The notes beneath the pieces were generated by a model. It saw only the letters and a list, made by a program, of their open reading frames with translations, was not told the DNA's origin and searched no databases. From Rhodoglobus sp. (GTDB taxonomy: Bacteria; Actinomycetota; Actinomycetes; Actinomycetales; Microbacteriaceae), in NCBI GenBank assembly GCA_025464445.1, contig JAODLY010000032.1, positions 1 to 64,000 on the forward strand: a stretch of DNA of 64,000 bases, read 5' to 3'. Shown here in pieces: positions 15,159 through 24,307 of the stretch. The number at the start of each line of letters is the position of its first letter. The first letter of the stretch is position 1. The position numbers were made by a program, and so were the translations under genes.

Positions 15159-15781
15159 GGCTCACGCTCGTCGCGATTGTCGCGGCATCCGTTGCCGTGC
15201 TCGCGGGCTGCGCACCGGACAGCCACCCGCCGGCTGGGCTTACCCAAAGCCAGGTCGATGCGATAATCGCAGCCGACAACGACGCCCGCTGGTCGTTCTT
15301 CTTCGAGGACCGACCGGATGTCGCGAGGCCGCAGGTCGACCGCCTCGGGTATGTGGCGCCCCGGGACGCCGAAGCCTTCTACAAGAAGTGCCTCACGACG
15401 GCCGGAGTGAACCCCGACTACATCTACGGGTTCGGCGCATACGACCAGGATCCCGCTGGCCAAACCGCCACCTACCTCGCGTACTACACGTGTGTTGCCC
15501 AGTACCCGGTGAACCCGATCTCTGTCGGGTTCCTGAGCCAGGCCCAGCTGGGGTTCGTGTACGACTACTTCGTAGGCAGGCTCGCGCCGTGCCTGCGCTC
15601 GCTCGGGTACCAGGTCGCGGCGCCGCCATCCAAACGCGCGTTCGTCGGCGGCTCGGTCAATGGCAGCACCTGGGACCCGTACGCCGGCGTCCACCCGACT
15701 CCTGGGCCGCACAGTTGGGCGTTCATCGATGAGCGCTGCCCGCCGCTGCCCGCGGAAACCTACGGCACGCGGCATCCCTGA
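15155..15781 (+). CDS. Lipoprotein, paralogue B of a tandem pair
   Basis: 208 residues. Lipobox VLAGC, then the same architecture as the preceding gene: LTQSQVDAII matches LTQQEIDAIV; YLAYYTC, LAPCLRSLG and the ending YGTRHP are identical in both. All four cysteines of the mature region are retained. A tandem duplication followed by divergence explains the pair. ATG overlaps the previous stop by four bases. No known domain recognised. Confidence 0.8.
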   Translation: MRLTLVAIVAASVAVLAGCAPDSHPPAGLTQSQVDAIIAADNDARWSFFFEDRPDVARPQVDRLGYVAPRDAEAFYKKCLTTAGVNPDYIYGFGAYDQDPAGQTATYLAYYTCVAQYPVNPISVGFLSQAQLGFVYDYFVGRLAPCLRSLGYQVAAPPSKRAFVGGSVNGSTWDPYAGVHPTPGPHSWAFIDERCPPLPAETYGTRHP

Positions 15782-15838
15782 GTCGGCCTCGAAACGCCGC
15801 CGAACGGCACCTGCTGGCCGCGCGACGCGCCGTGCTGG

Positions 15839-16060
15839 TAGTCTGTGAGTTGAGCAGGCTGGCAAGAAGCTGGTCACCGGTGGTGAATTACTCAACGAGT
15901 GTGAGTGACTTTCTACTGTTGGCCAGAGCAGCATCGGCAATCCGGTGCATTGCCAAAGCGCACAAGCCCGATCCTCGGGCTGCGCCCCTTTCTGCCCGCT
16001 CCTGCTCCTGCAGGTCGCGACCCACACGGGGTCTCGACAAAAACAAAGGAGAAACCCCCC
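15839..16060 (+). promoter_or_regulatory. Structured 5' leader of pnp (Actino-pnp-like candidate)
   Basis: A possible -10 TAGTCT lies at 15839-15844. The 6-bp helix GTTGAG (15849-15854) / CTCAAC (15891-15896) closes a loop containing CACCGGTG-type pairing. About 200 bases separate it from the TTG start. A conserved 5' UTR RNA called Actino-pnp is known in actinobacteria. I propose but cannot confirm that this is a member; the consensus was not compared here. Confidence 0.45.
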
Positions 16061-18358
16061 TTGGAGGGTCCAGAAATCAAATTCGCCGAAGCCGTGCTCG
16101 ATAACGGCAAGTTCGGCACGCGCACTGTCCGTTTCGAGACAGGGCGCCTCGCGCAGCAGGCACAGGGTGCCGTCGCCGCATACCTCGATGAAGAAACAAT
16201 GATCCTGAGCGCCACGAGCGCCGGCAAGCAGCCCCGCGAAGGCTTCGACTTCTTCCCCCTCACGGTGGATGTCGAGGAGCGTTCATACGCGGCAGGCAAG
16301 ATCCCCGGCTCGTTCTTCCGGCGCGAGGGACGCCCGTCCACGGAGGCGATCCTCGTCTGCCGTCTCATCGACCGCCCGCTGCGCCCGACATTCGTCGAGG
16401 GCCTTCGCAACGAGGTGCAGATCGTCATCACCGTGCTGTCCATCGCCCCCGACGAGTTCTACGACGCGCTGGCCATCAACGCGGCATCGCTCTCGACCCA
16501 GATCTCCGGCCTGCCGTTCTACGGCCCGGTCGGCGGCATCCGCCTGGCACTCATGTCCGGTGGCGGACAGCCAGACCAGTGGATCGCGTTCCCGAAGTTC
16601 AGCCAGCTCGAAGAGGCAGTCTTCGACCTGACGGTTGCCGGCCGCCTCGTCACCAACGACAAGGGTGAAGAGGATGTCGCGATCATGATGGTCGAGGCCG
16701 AAGCCACCGAAGGCAGCTGGGAGCTCATCAAGGCCGGCGCGACCAAGCCGGACGAGAGCGTTGTGGCTCAGGGCCTCGAGGCGTCCAAGCCGTTCCTCAA
16801 GCAGCTCATCAAGGCGCAGCTCGAGGTCGCGGCCCAGGCGGCCAAGCCGATCCAGGACTTCCCGCTGTTCCCGCCATACGCGCAGGAGACCTACGACGCT
16901 GTCGCAGGCATCTCGTACGACGACCTCAAGGGCGTCTACCAGATCGCCGACAAGGTCGAGCGCCAGAACGCGGATGACGCGCTCAAGGCTCGCGTCAAGG
17001 AGGCCATCGCCGCCAAGGTCGAGGCCGAGGAGCTGCCCGGCTCCGCCCTCGCCGAGGTCAGCGCCGCGTACAAGTCCGTCTCCAAGAAGGTGATGCGCAC
17101 CCGCGTGCTCACCGAGGGCATCCGCATCGATGGCCGTGGGCTGAGCGACATCCGCGCACTCGACGCCGAGGTGCAGGTCATCCCGCGCGTTCACGGCTCA
17201 GCGATCTTCCAGCGCGGCGAGACCCAGATCCTGGGTGTCACGACGCTGAACATGCTCAAGATGGAGCAGCAGATCGACTCCCTCGCGCCGGTGAAGAAGA
17301 AGCGCTACCTGCACCACTACAACTTCCCGCCGTACTCGACGGGTGAGACGGGTCGCGTCGGTTCGCCGAAGCGCCGCGAGATCGGGCACGGCTTCCTCGC
17401 CGAGCGCGCCCTCGTTCCCGTGCTCCCGCCGCGCGAGGAGTTCCCGTACGCGATCCGCCAGGTGTCGGAGGCTCTCGGCTCCAACGGCTCGACGTCGATG
17501 GGTTCGGTCTGCGCGTCGACCCTGTCGCTGCTCAATGCCGGTGTGCCGCTGCGCGCCCCGGTCGCCGGCATCGCCATGGGCCTCATCTCCGACGAGGTCG
17601 ACGGTGTGACGCGTTACGCGGCACTGACCGACATCCTCGGTGCTGAAGACGCGCTCGGCGACATGGACTTCAAGGTCGCAGGCACCTCAGAGTTCGTGAC
17701 CGCGATCCAGCTGGACACGAAGCTCGCCGGCCTGCCGTCGAGTGTCCTGGATGGCGCGCTCAAGCAGGCGAAGGAGGCTCGCACCGCGATCCTCGCCGTC
17801 ATCAACGCCGCGATCGACGCTCCCGACGAGATGGCACCCACGGCGCCGCGCGTTATCAGCGTGCAGATCCCCGTCGACAAGATCGGTGAGCTGATCGGCC
17901 CGAAGGGCAAGACGATCAACCAGATCCAGGATGACACGGGAGCGGACATCTCGATCGAGGACGACGGAACCGTGTACATCGGTGCCGTCGACGGTCCTTC
18001 GGCCGAGGCTGCGCGTGCCGCTGTCAATGCGATCGCGAACCCGCTCAACCCTGAGGTCGGCGAGCGGTTCCTCGGAACCGTTGTCAAGCTCGCGACGTTC
18101 GGCGCGTTCGTCTCGCTCACCCCCGGCAAGGACGGCCTGCTGCACATCAGCGAGGTCCGTAAGCTCGCCGGTGGCAAGCGGGTCGAGAACGTCGAGGACG
18201 TCCTCGCCGTCGGCCAGAAGATCCAGGTGGAGATCACCAAGATCGACGACCGCGGAAAGCTCTCGCTCGCCCCGGTGGACGACAGCGCCGATGCCGCGGA
18301 CACCGACAGCTCGGCTGCCGCTTCCGAAGGTCCAGAGGCTCCCGCCGAAGGCGAATAG
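16061..18358 (+). CDS. pnp: Polyribonucleotide nucleotidyltransferase (PNPase)
   Basis: 765 residues. Two RNase PH domains (about 10-240 and 340-560) flank a helical region; the KH domain has [18 protein letters not shown] (about 600-625) and an S1 domain follows ([21 protein letters not shown]). It degrades RNA phosphorolytically. TTG at 16061 fits the family start ([15 protein letters not shown]) with AAAGGAG about nine bases upstream. The acidic/alanine-rich tail is typical. The usual neighbour rpsO is 15.9 kb upstream. Confidence 0.97.
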   Translation: MEGPEIKFAEAVLDNGKFGTRTVRFETGRLAQQAQGAVAAYLDEETMILSATSAGKQPREGFDFFPLTVDVEERSYAAGKIPGSFFRREGRPSTEAILVCRLIDRPLRPTFVEGLRNEVQIVITVLSIAPDEFYDALAINAASLSTQISGLPFYGPVGGIRLALMSGGGQPDQWIAFPKFSQLEEAVFDLTVAGRLVTNDKGEEDVAIMMVEAEATEGSWELIKAGATKPDESVVAQGLEASKPFLKQLIKAQLEVAAQAAKPIQDFPLFPPYAQETYDAVAGISYDDLKGVYQIADKVERQNADDALKARVKEAIAAKVEAEELPGSALAEVSAAYKSVSKKVMRTRVLTEGIRIDGRGLSDIRALDAEVQVIPRVHGSAIFQRGETQILGVTTLNMLKMEQQIDSLAPVKKKRYLHHYNFPPYSTGETGRVGSPKRREIGHGFLAERALVPVLPPREEFPYAIRQVSEALGSNGSTSMGSVCASTLSLLNAGVPLRAPVAGIAMGLISDEVDGVTRYAALTDILGAEDALGDMDFKVAGTSEFVTAIQLDTKLAGLPSSVLDGALKQAKEARTAILAVINAAIDAPDEMAPTAPRVISVQIPVDKIGELIGPKGKTINQIQDDTGADISIEDDGTVYIGAVDGPSAEAARAAVNAIANPLNPEVGERFLGTVVKLATFGAFVSLTPGKDGLLHISEVRKLAGGKRVENVEDVLAVGQKIQVEITKIDDRGKLSLAPVDDSADAADTDSSAAASEGPEAPAEGE

Positions 18359-18406
18359 CCGATAGGTCTACCTGGGGCCTCTCGCCAGGCGCCCAGGCAA
18401 GACACT

Positions 18407-18439
18407 CGGGCCCATCTGCTTCGGCAGGTGGGCCCGTTT
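18407..18439 (+). terminator. Rho-independent terminator of pnp
   Basis: Thirteen-base arms 18407-18419 and 18424-18436 pair with one G-U around the stable loop TTCG. Only three T residues follow. It lies 48 bp after the pnp stop and is the best termination signal there. Confidence 0.8.
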
Positions 18440-18525
18440 GCGTGCGCGGTATATCGGCTGCGAGGATGGCTCATGTTCATGCGTATGCATGGACGACACC
18501 GGCTTTGCGGGTCTATGGTGGGCGG

Positions 18526-18780
18526 GTGCGCCCCCGAATCGCAACGCCCCTCGACCACTATTTCGTCGTGTTCGCCCTCTGGGCCGAACGATTGTGGTTC
18601 GTCTGGGCAGCCATCGGCGCATGCGTCGTGATCATCGTGGTCATCATCGCGATCTCGAGGGCACGGACCAGGGCACACGCCCGCGTTCCGCACTACCGGC
18701 GGGTCGAAACCGGACCCATCACGGTGACTCGGTTACGCCAACCAACTGGGCGCGTGCAACAACGTGCTCGCCGATCATAA
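18526..18780 (+). CDS. Small membrane protein
   Basis: 84 residues from GTG with one strong membrane helix (FVWAAIGACVVIIVVIIAI, about residues 26-45) followed by a basic cytoplasmic tail (SRARTRAHARV). The start is supported by the -10 hexamer TATGGT at 18514-18519, six bases before GTG. The 3' 62 bp overlap the end of the convergent PEBP gene. No family recognised. Confidence 0.45.
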   Translation: MRPRIATPLDHYFVVFALWAERLWFVWAAIGACVVIIVVIIAISRARTRAHARVPHYRRVETGPITVTRLRQPTGRVQQRARRS

Positions 18781-19243
18781 AGCCGAGAATCGCGGGAGTA
18801 CTGCCGGCAGGAACGTCGAGCCGCTCGACATCGAGGGCGCTCACGGTGAAGTAGTAGCGGTGCTCGCCGTTGCCTGGAGGGGGAGCCGCGCCGTGGTACC
18901 GCTCGAGCCTGAGCTCGTTGGGGACAGTCACCGCGCCGGGCGGCAGAAGACCGGCATCCGGATTTCCGGCGTCCTGCTGCAGCGAGGTTATCGTGGCCGG
19001 GATGTTGCAGACCGCCCAGTGCCACCAGCCACTGCCGGTCGGCGCATCCGGGTCGTAGACGGACAGCGCGAAACTGCGGGTTCCGGATGGCGCGCCCTCC
19101 CAGTGCAGCGTGGGCGAACGGTCCTCGCCGCCGGCCTGGGATGACCTCGCCCAGTGCGGAAGCGTGTCCCCATCCGCGAAGTCCGGGCTCGTGAGGCTGA
19201 ATGTGGGAACCTCAGGCAGCCGCCAGTTGGGATCGTTGGCCAT
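18719..19243 (-). CDS. YbhB/YbcL family Raf kinase inhibitor-like (PEBP) protein
   Basis: 174 residues. The PEBP ligand-site pattern is present: SPTLHWEGAPSGTRSFALSVYDPDAP, then WWHWAVCNIP and YHGAAPPPGNGEHRYYFTVSAL. Cytoplasmic, no signal peptide. Bacterial members bind small anionic ligands; the role is unclear. ATG at 19243 has AAAGGA six bases upstream. It may be in an operon with the membrane protein at 19297, 53 bp upstream. Confidence 0.92.
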   Translation of the reverse strand: MANDPNWRLPEVPTFSLTSPDFADGDTLPHWARSSQAGGEDRSPTLHWEGAPSGTRSFALSVYDPDAPTGSGWWHWAVCNIPATITSLQQDAGNPDAGLLPPGAVTVPNELRLERYHGAAPPPGNGEHRYYFTVSALDVERLDVPAGSTPAILGFMIGEHVVARAQLVGVTESP

Positions 19244-19296
19244 TGGGCATCCTTTCGCCACCACCATTATCCCGCCGCCGCATCCCCGGGTCGAGG

Positions 19297-19665
19297 TCAG
19301 TTGACGATCACGGGTGGCTGGTAGGGATCCCAGATGCCCGTCTGGGACAGCCCGACTATCGCAGCCGCAAGCGCGATCACGACCACAATCCCGCCGGCGA
19401 GGATGATGATGGGCGTGCGGGGGCGCGGCACGGTGAAATAGACGACAACGATCGCCGCGAACGCAGCTATCACGAGTCCGATGCCGACGAGAGGCACCCA
19501 GAGCGGCTCTTGCGCCCCGCAGCCTGGAGGCGCCGGATAGATGAAAACGCAGACCTGGCCGACCTGCTGCAGCGGCCAGAGAATCGCGATGCCGAGCACG
19601 GCGAGCACGGCGCCGGCGGCCAGCCACAGGCGTGGCCTCCGGATTGGGGGGCGGTCGGTCGTCAT
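19297..19665 (-). CDS. Three-helix membrane protein
   Basis: 122 residues with three hydrophobic segments (about 14-32, 56-78 and 85-107). The loop after the first helix has two cysteines (QVCVFIYPAPPGCGAQ) that could pair outside the membrane. No family recognised. ATG follows GGAGGAATT, an optimal ribosome site, so the longer upstream reading is rejected. Confidence 0.7.
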   Translation of the reverse strand: MTTDRPPIRRPRLWLAAGAVLAVLGIAILWPLQQVGQVCVFIYPAPPGCGAQEPLWVPLVGIGLVIAAFAAIVVVYFTVPRPRTPIIILAGGIVVVIALAAAIVGLSQTGIWDPYQPPVIVN

Positions 19666-19816
19666 AATTCCTCCGATAGTCGGTCTAATTGTTAAGACGC
19701 ACCAGACGTGCAAAACGTTGGGACCGGCCGGAAGCACGGACTCGTAACGATTGAGATCCCATCATTCCGCCTCGCCCGGGCCGGCAATAGTCTTGAACTG
19801 CCTTGGGGAGGGCACG

Positions 19817-20809
19817 ATGACACAGCTCGACTCGAACCCGACGACGCCGACGACGGAAGAAACACCGGCAGTGGGGGGCATGCGCGCCGTGACGATGCGC
19901 CGCGTCGGCTCCTCGGACCTCGAGGTATTCCCGCTTGCCGTGAGCGGCAACGTCTTCGGCTGGACGGCCAGCGACGAGGTGACGAACGCCATCCTCGACG
20001 CCTACGTGTCGCAGGGCGGCAACTTCATCGACACGGCCGACTCATACGCCGGTGGCCGCAGCGAGATCATGATCGGCAACTGGATGCGCTCGAGGCGCAA
20101 CCGCTCGGACATCGTGGTCGCCACGAAAGTCGGCAAGAGCCACGAGCATCCCGGCCTACGCGCCCGCGTGCTCACGCGCGCAGTGCACGCCTCCCTGCAG
20201 CGACTGCGCACCGACAGGATCGACCTGCTCTACCTGCACGTCGACGACCCCAGCGTGGAGTTCGAGGAAACCCTGCTCGCGGTCGACGAACTCATCCGCG
20301 GGGGAGAAGTGCGTTACTTCGGCGGCTCAGACCACACCGGCAACCGCCTCATCGAAGCGCGCATCGCGAGCGCGCAGCTCGGGGTGGCCCCGATGGTGGC
20401 GCTGCAAAACCATTACAACCTCATGCACCGAACCGAGTACGAAGGCGACCTTGCCGACGTCGCGGCGAGGCAGGGCCTCGGTGTGATGCCCCGGTTCGCG
20501 CTTGCGAGCGGGTTTCTCACGGGCAAGTACCGCGTGAAATCCGACATCGCGAAGAACGAGCGCGGGGGCGAAGCGGCGAGGTACCTCGGCAGGCGAGGGC
20601 TCCGAGTGCTGGCATCACTCGACTCGATCGCGGCCGCCCATGAGACCTCGGTCGCCTCGGTGGCGCTCGCCTGGCTGCTCACGAAGCCCGATGTCGTCGC
20701 CCCGGTCGCCTCGGCGAGTCACGCCGAGCAGGTGCCCGACCTGACCGCCGCAGCGACCCTGCAGCTCACCCGCCACCAGGTGGCGGAACTCGACAGGGTT
20801 TCGGCCTGA
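19817..20809 (+). CDS. Aldo/keto reductase
   Basis: 330 residues. A (beta/alpha)8 oxidoreductase using NADPH. The tetrad is visible: D and Y in FIDTADSYAGG, K in VVATKVG and H in LLYLHVDDP. The cofactor-binding C-terminal part includes VALAWLLTKPDVVAPV. Probably reduces aldehydes or ketones; substrate unknown. ATG at 19817 follows GGGAGGG. Confidence 0.92.
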   Translation: MTQLDSNPTTPTTEETPAVGGMRAVTMRRVGSSDLEVFPLAVSGNVFGWTASDEVTNAILDAYVSQGGNFIDTADSYAGGRSEIMIGNWMRSRRNRSDIVVATKVGKSHEHPGLRARVLTRAVHASLQRLRTDRIDLLYLHVDDPSVEFEETLLAVDELIRGGEVRYFGGSDHTGNRLIEARIASAQLGVAPMVALQNHYNLMHRTEYEGDLADVAARQGLGVMPRFALASGFLTGKYRVKSDIAKNERGGEAARYLGRRGLRVLASLDSIAAAHETSVASVALAWLLTKPDVVAPVASASHAEQVPDLTAAATLQLTRHQVAELDRVSA

Positions 20810-20810
20810 G

Positions 20811-21155
20811 CTAGAACAAGCCCGGGACGTGCAGCCAGCCCAGGTTGACGAGCACGACGATCGTGTTGAGCACGAGGGCGATGATCGTGACCACCCAGAC
20901 TCCGCGCCTGCTCGCCCCGCCGCGCAGCACCAGCACGAGCACCAGCGCGATCTCCAGCAGGATTGCCCAGGTGAGCAGGCCGAGCGGTGCGGGGAACGTG
21001 ACGAACACGGATACCAGCAGTAGCGCCGCGAAGACTATTTCCGCGATCGCCAGGATCGAGTTGGATCCCCGGCCGCGGATGCGGGCTATCCCGTCGTACA
21101 GGGACAGTGCCCCGGCGAGGATGGTGATGATGAAGAGCAGGTTGATTGTGACCAA
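20811..21155 (-). CDS. Four-helix membrane protein
   Basis: 114 residues, almost wholly hydrophobic with four predicted helices. No family recognised. Start is TTG at 21155 with AAGGGA upstream. It lies 124 bp downstream of the TetR regulator on the same strand, so it may be its target. It ends 1 bp from the convergent aldo/keto reductase stop. Confidence 0.65.
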   Translation of the reverse strand: MVTINLLFIITILAGALSLYDGIARIRGRGSNSILAIAEIVFAALLLVSVFVTFPAPLGLLTWAILLEIALVLVLVLRGGASRRGVWVVTIIALVLNTIVVLVNLGWLHVPGLF

Positions 21156-21279
21156 TGCCGTTCCCTTCGGATACCGGGTCTTGCACCCCAGCGCGATCGA
21201 TTGACGTGCGCCGCCAGCTTAGGGGAGGCAGCATGCACGCGCGGCCTCTTGACTTGGGGCAGTCGGGGGCGGTATCGGG

Positions 21280-21867
21280 CTACTTCGCCTCGGCGAATAC
21301 GCGGTTCGCGATGCGGACGAGCGCGGCGGATGCCGCGACGGAATCGCCAGCGTATCCACCCGACAGGGCGCCGTCTCGGGCGAGCAACAGCTCGTCTGCC
21401 GCATCGCCGGGCACCGGATGTCCCATGTCCTTGAGGAGTTCGGCAAGGGTGTCGACGTACCACTCGCGGTGCGCGGTGACGACGAGACGCACAGGGTGGT
21501 CGGCGTTGGGGAACTCCGCCGCAGCATTGATGAACGGGCAGCCGCGGAATCCCGGGGCGGCGATCTCGGCGAGGATCGCGGCCACGAAGTCGTTGAGGGC
21601 TGCCCGCGAATTGGGTGCGGCGGCGATGATCGCCTCGATGTTCGCACGCACCCTGTCGTGCCTCGTCGTGATGTATTCGACGATCAGGTTCTCTTTGGCG
21701 CGGTAGTGCTTGTAGAACGTCGCCTTCGTGACTGCCGAAGCGCTGATGATGCGGTCGACACCGACGTTGCGGATGCCGTCTTCATAAAACAGCTCATTGG
21801 CGGTCTCGAGAATGCGTCCCTTCGCAGGAGCGCGCTGTGCGGCCGGAGGTGACTCAACAGCCATCAC
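21280..21867 (-). CDS. TetR/AcrR family regulator
   Basis: 195 residues from GTG with AAAGGAG seven bases upstream. N-terminal HTH: GRILETANELFYEDGIRNVGV then ASAVTKATFYKHYRAKENL. The C-terminal ligand domain resembles the group with FRGCPFINAAAEFPN. An imperfect 11-4-11 palindrome beside its -10 implies autorepression. Ligand unknown. Located in the island between pnp and the M16 peptidase. Confidence 0.9.
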   Translation of the reverse strand: MMAVESPPAAQRAPAKGRILETANELFYEDGIRNVGVDRIISASAVTKATFYKHYRAKENLIVEYITTRHDRVRANIEAIIAAAPNSRAALNDFVAAILAEIAAPGFRGCPFINAAAEFPNADHPVRLVVTAHREWYVDTLAELLKDMGHPVPGDAADELLLARDGALSGGYAGDSVAASAALVRIANRVFAEAK

Positions 21868-21970
21868 AGCGCGACTCCTTTGCGGGGGAGAAAGCCAGTG
21901 TTACCTGGCAAGGGGTGCACGCCGCCATCGGGGTAGCGGCAGTGCTCAAGGCTTCGGGTGCCTTGAGAAG

Positions 21971-22009
21971 ACTATAGCACAGAGGACAGACAGACCAGTC
22001 TGTTTGTCC
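21971..22009 (-). promoter_or_regulatory. TetR gene promoter and operator
   Basis: Minus-strand -10 TATAGT is the complement of 21971-21976. Just upstream, GGACAGACAGA (21984-21994) and TCTGTTTGTCC (21999-22009) form an inverted repeat with one mismatch and a CCAG spacer, covering the -35 zone. This fits autorepression. A perfect 8-bp stem (21945-21952 with 21960-21967) sits at the predicted 5' end of the transcript. Confidence 0.65.
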
Positions 22010-22094
22010 GCATGTCGAACGCCCCCTTTCGGGGGGTACGAGAACTGTCGCGAAGTCGCCGATGGCGTCCCCCGCAGATGACGTAGGCTCGTCC

Positions 22095-23471
22095 ATGATG
22101 ACGAACGGTGCTGTTGCCCTCCCGCTTGACCTCGCGGAACTGGCCTTCACCGCATCCGGGGACTCTCTCGTGCGGCGCAGTGTGCTGCCGAGCGGCGTGC
22201 GCATCCTGAGCGAGAGTGTGCCGGGCGCCCGCAGCTCCACCGTCGGCTTCTGGGTGGCCGTCGGCTCGCGGGATGAGCTGCCGGCGACCTACGGGTCGAC
22301 CCATTTCCTGGAGCACCTGCTCTTCAAAGGCACCACGAGTCGAAGCGCACTCGACATCGCCGTGAGCTTCGACTCCGTCGGCGGCGAGCACAACGCCATG
22401 ACCGCCAAGGAATACACCTGCTACTACGCGAAAGTGCAGGATCGCGACCTGCCGATGGCCGTCGAGGTGCTCGCCGACATGTTCACCTCGTCGGTGCTCG
22501 AAGCTGGGGAGTTCGAGACCGAGCGCGGCGTCATCCTCGAAGAACTCGCCATGGCCGACGACGACCCCGCGGATGTCACGAGCGAGCGTTTCTTCGAGGC
22601 GGTGCTGGGTGAGCATCCCCTGGGTCGTCCCATCGGCGGAAGCCCTGAGACGATAACCGCGGTATCGCGCGACGCGGTGTGGAACCACTACCGCGCCAAC
22701 TACCGGGCGCAGGACCTGGTAATCACCGTCGCGGGCGCCGTCGACCACGACGAACTCGTCACCGCCGTCACGAGCGCACTCGGCAAGGCGGGCTGGGACC
22801 TCTCGATCGCAGCCTCGCCGGTCGGTCGTCGTGACGCCGACGCCGACATCATCCAGCGCGGCAGCCCGCTCGTCGTGGTCAAGCGCCCGATCGAGCAGGC
22901 GAACATCATCGCCGGCGTCGCGGGGCTCTCCGCTGCCGACGATCGCAGGGCCACGCTCAGCGTGCTCAACTCCGTATTCGGCGGCGGAATGTCGAGCAGG
23001 CTGTTCCAGGAGATCCGTGAGAAGCGCGGCCTCGCGTACTCCGTCTACTCCTTCTCGCCCAGTTATTCCGATGCCGGCCTGTTCGGCATCTACGCGGGCT
23101 GCTCACCGTCGAAAGTCGCGAAAGTCATCGAACTCATGCTCAGCGAATTCGCGTTGCTCAGTTCGAGCGACGTGACCGACGAGGAACTGCGCCGCGCAGT
23201 GGGGCAACTCAGCGGGGCATCCGCCCTCGCACTGGAGGACTCAGACACGAGGATGTCGCGGCTCGGCCGCAGCGAGCTCACGCTCGGCGAGTTCGTCGAC
23301 CTCGACGAGTCGCTGCGGCGGCTGGCGATGGTGACGACTTCTGGCGTGCGGGAGCTGGCAGAGGAGCTCGTGGCACGACCGCTGTCGATCGCGGCCGTCG
23401 GCACGGTGAACGAGAAGACTTTCGCGGGCCTGGCAACGACGCCGACCCCTTCCGCAACTGCGCCCATGTAG
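22095..23471 (+). CDS. M16 family zinc peptidase (processing-peptidase-like)
   Basis: 458 residues. The inverted zinc motif HxxEH is in STHFLEHLLFKG, with the third ligand in GVILEELAMADDDP about 76 residues later. The C-terminal half carries the usual SSRLFQEIREKRGLAYSVYSF block. Equivalent genes lie after pnp in actinobacteria; here 3.7 kb of other genes intervene. -10 TAGGCT (22084-22089) is five bases before ATG, suggesting a leaderless mRNA; the adjacent second ATG is an alternative start. Confidence 0.93.
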   Translation: MMTNGAVALPLDLAELAFTASGDSLVRRSVLPSGVRILSESVPGARSSTVGFWVAVGSRDELPATYGSTHFLEHLLFKGTTSRSALDIAVSFDSVGGEHNAMTAKEYTCYYAKVQDRDLPMAVEVLADMFTSSVLEAGEFETERGVILEELAMADDDPADVTSERFFEAVLGEHPLGRPIGGSPETITAVSRDAVWNHYRANYRAQDLVITVAGAVDHDELVTAVTSALGKAGWDLSIAASPVGRRDADADIIQRGSPLVVVKRPIEQANIIAGVAGLSAADDRRATLSVLNSVFGGGMSSRLFQEIREKRGLAYSVYSFSPSYSDAGLFGIYAGCSPSKVAKVIELMLSEFALLSSSDVTDEELRRAVGQLSGASALALEDSDTRMSRLGRSELTLGEFVDLDESLRRLAMVTTSGVRELAEELVARPLSIAAVGTVNEKTFAGLATTPTPSATAPM

Positions 23472-23495
23472 CGCAGGGAATCGCAGGTACCACCC

Positions 23496-24098
23496 ATGTC
23501 CCACTACCTCTATCTCGTGCGCCACGGCGAGCAGCAGGATGCCGAATACGGCATGCCGGACGGCCCGCTCTCCGGCCGGGGCAAGCGCCAGGCCACCGCG
23601 ATAGCCGAGCGGCTGAGCGGGGTGCCGTTCACTCGCGCGTGGCATTCGCCGCTACAGCGGGCCGCCGAAACGGCGGCGATCATGACGGGGCGGATGCCGG
23701 CCCTCGAGTCGAAACCGAGCGCACTGCTCATGGACTGCATCCCTTCAGGGCCGACGCCGGACATGCCGAAGGCCTTTGAGCCGTTCTTCGGCTCGGTCAC
23801 CCCCGAGCAGATCGAGGCGGGCGAGGCGCAGATGGCCGATGCTGTGGCCGAGTTCCTGGCCCCTGCCCGCGAGGACCGCCACGACCTGCTCATCACCCAC
23901 AACTTCGTGATCTCCTGGTTCGTGCGCGAGGTGTTCGGCGCCCCGACCTGGCGTTGGCTCGGGCTCAATCAGGCGAATTGCGGGCTCACCATCATCCGGG
24001 TGCGTTCGGCGAAGCCGCCGGTGCTCGTGGCCCACAACGATCTCGGCCACCTCCCTGCTGAACTGCGCACCGGCCTGCCCGAGTCGCAGCCGTTCTAG
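23496..24098 (+). CDS. Histidine phosphatase superfamily protein
   Basis: 200 residues. The catalytic RHG motif is LYLVRHGEQ at the N terminus, with LSGRGKRQA next and the second histidine in LLITHNFVISWF. Phosphoglycerate-mutase-like fold acting on an unknown phosphomonoester. It begins 24 bp after the M16 peptidase gene and is probably cotranscribed with it. Confidence 0.88.
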   Translation: MSHYLYLVRHGEQQDAEYGMPDGPLSGRGKRQATAIAERLSGVPFTRAWHSPLQRAAETAAIMTGRMPALESKPSALLMDCIPSGPTPDMPKAFEPFFGSVTPEQIEAGEAQMADAVAEFLAPAREDRHDLLITHNFVISWFVREVFGAPTWRWLGLNQANCGLTIIRVRSAKPPVLVAHNDLGHLPAELRTGLPESQPF

Positions 24099-24178
24099 CT
24101 GCCCCCAGGTCGAGCCGCCGGTCCCGCGCCACGGGTTCGCGCCCCGGGTAGGGCCGCCGAGCGGGGCGGACCTTCTTC

Positions 24179-24234
24179 AAACGTTCGCGATCTCAAGGAC
24201 CCGTGACCGCCACTCCTTGAGATCGCGAACGTAT
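24179..24234. repeat. Intergenic hairpin element, copy 2
   Basis: AAACGTTCGCGATCTCAAGGA, a 14-base loop (24200-24213), then the complementary arm with a single mismatch in its outer part (CGTAT instead of CGTTT). It lies in the 209-bp space between two convergent genes. GCGGACCTT just outside its left arm recurs outside copy 3. Confidence 0.85.
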
Positions 24235-24307
24235 TAGGAGGGCACGCGCTTTGCGTGCTGGAGGTTCGACGCAGCCGACCCGATCCGCGCTGCAGGCAGC
24301 AGCCAGA

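Noticed and set aside
15782-15838. Consensus -35 for the pnp promoter
   Set aside because: No TTGACA-like hexamer sits 16-18 bp from TAGTCT; only the -10 can be suggested.
18438-18854. Other overlapping plus-strand frames after pnp
   Set aside because: Only the frame starting at GTG 18526 has a membrane-protein-like sequence and a -10 at leaderless spacing; the others are shadows.
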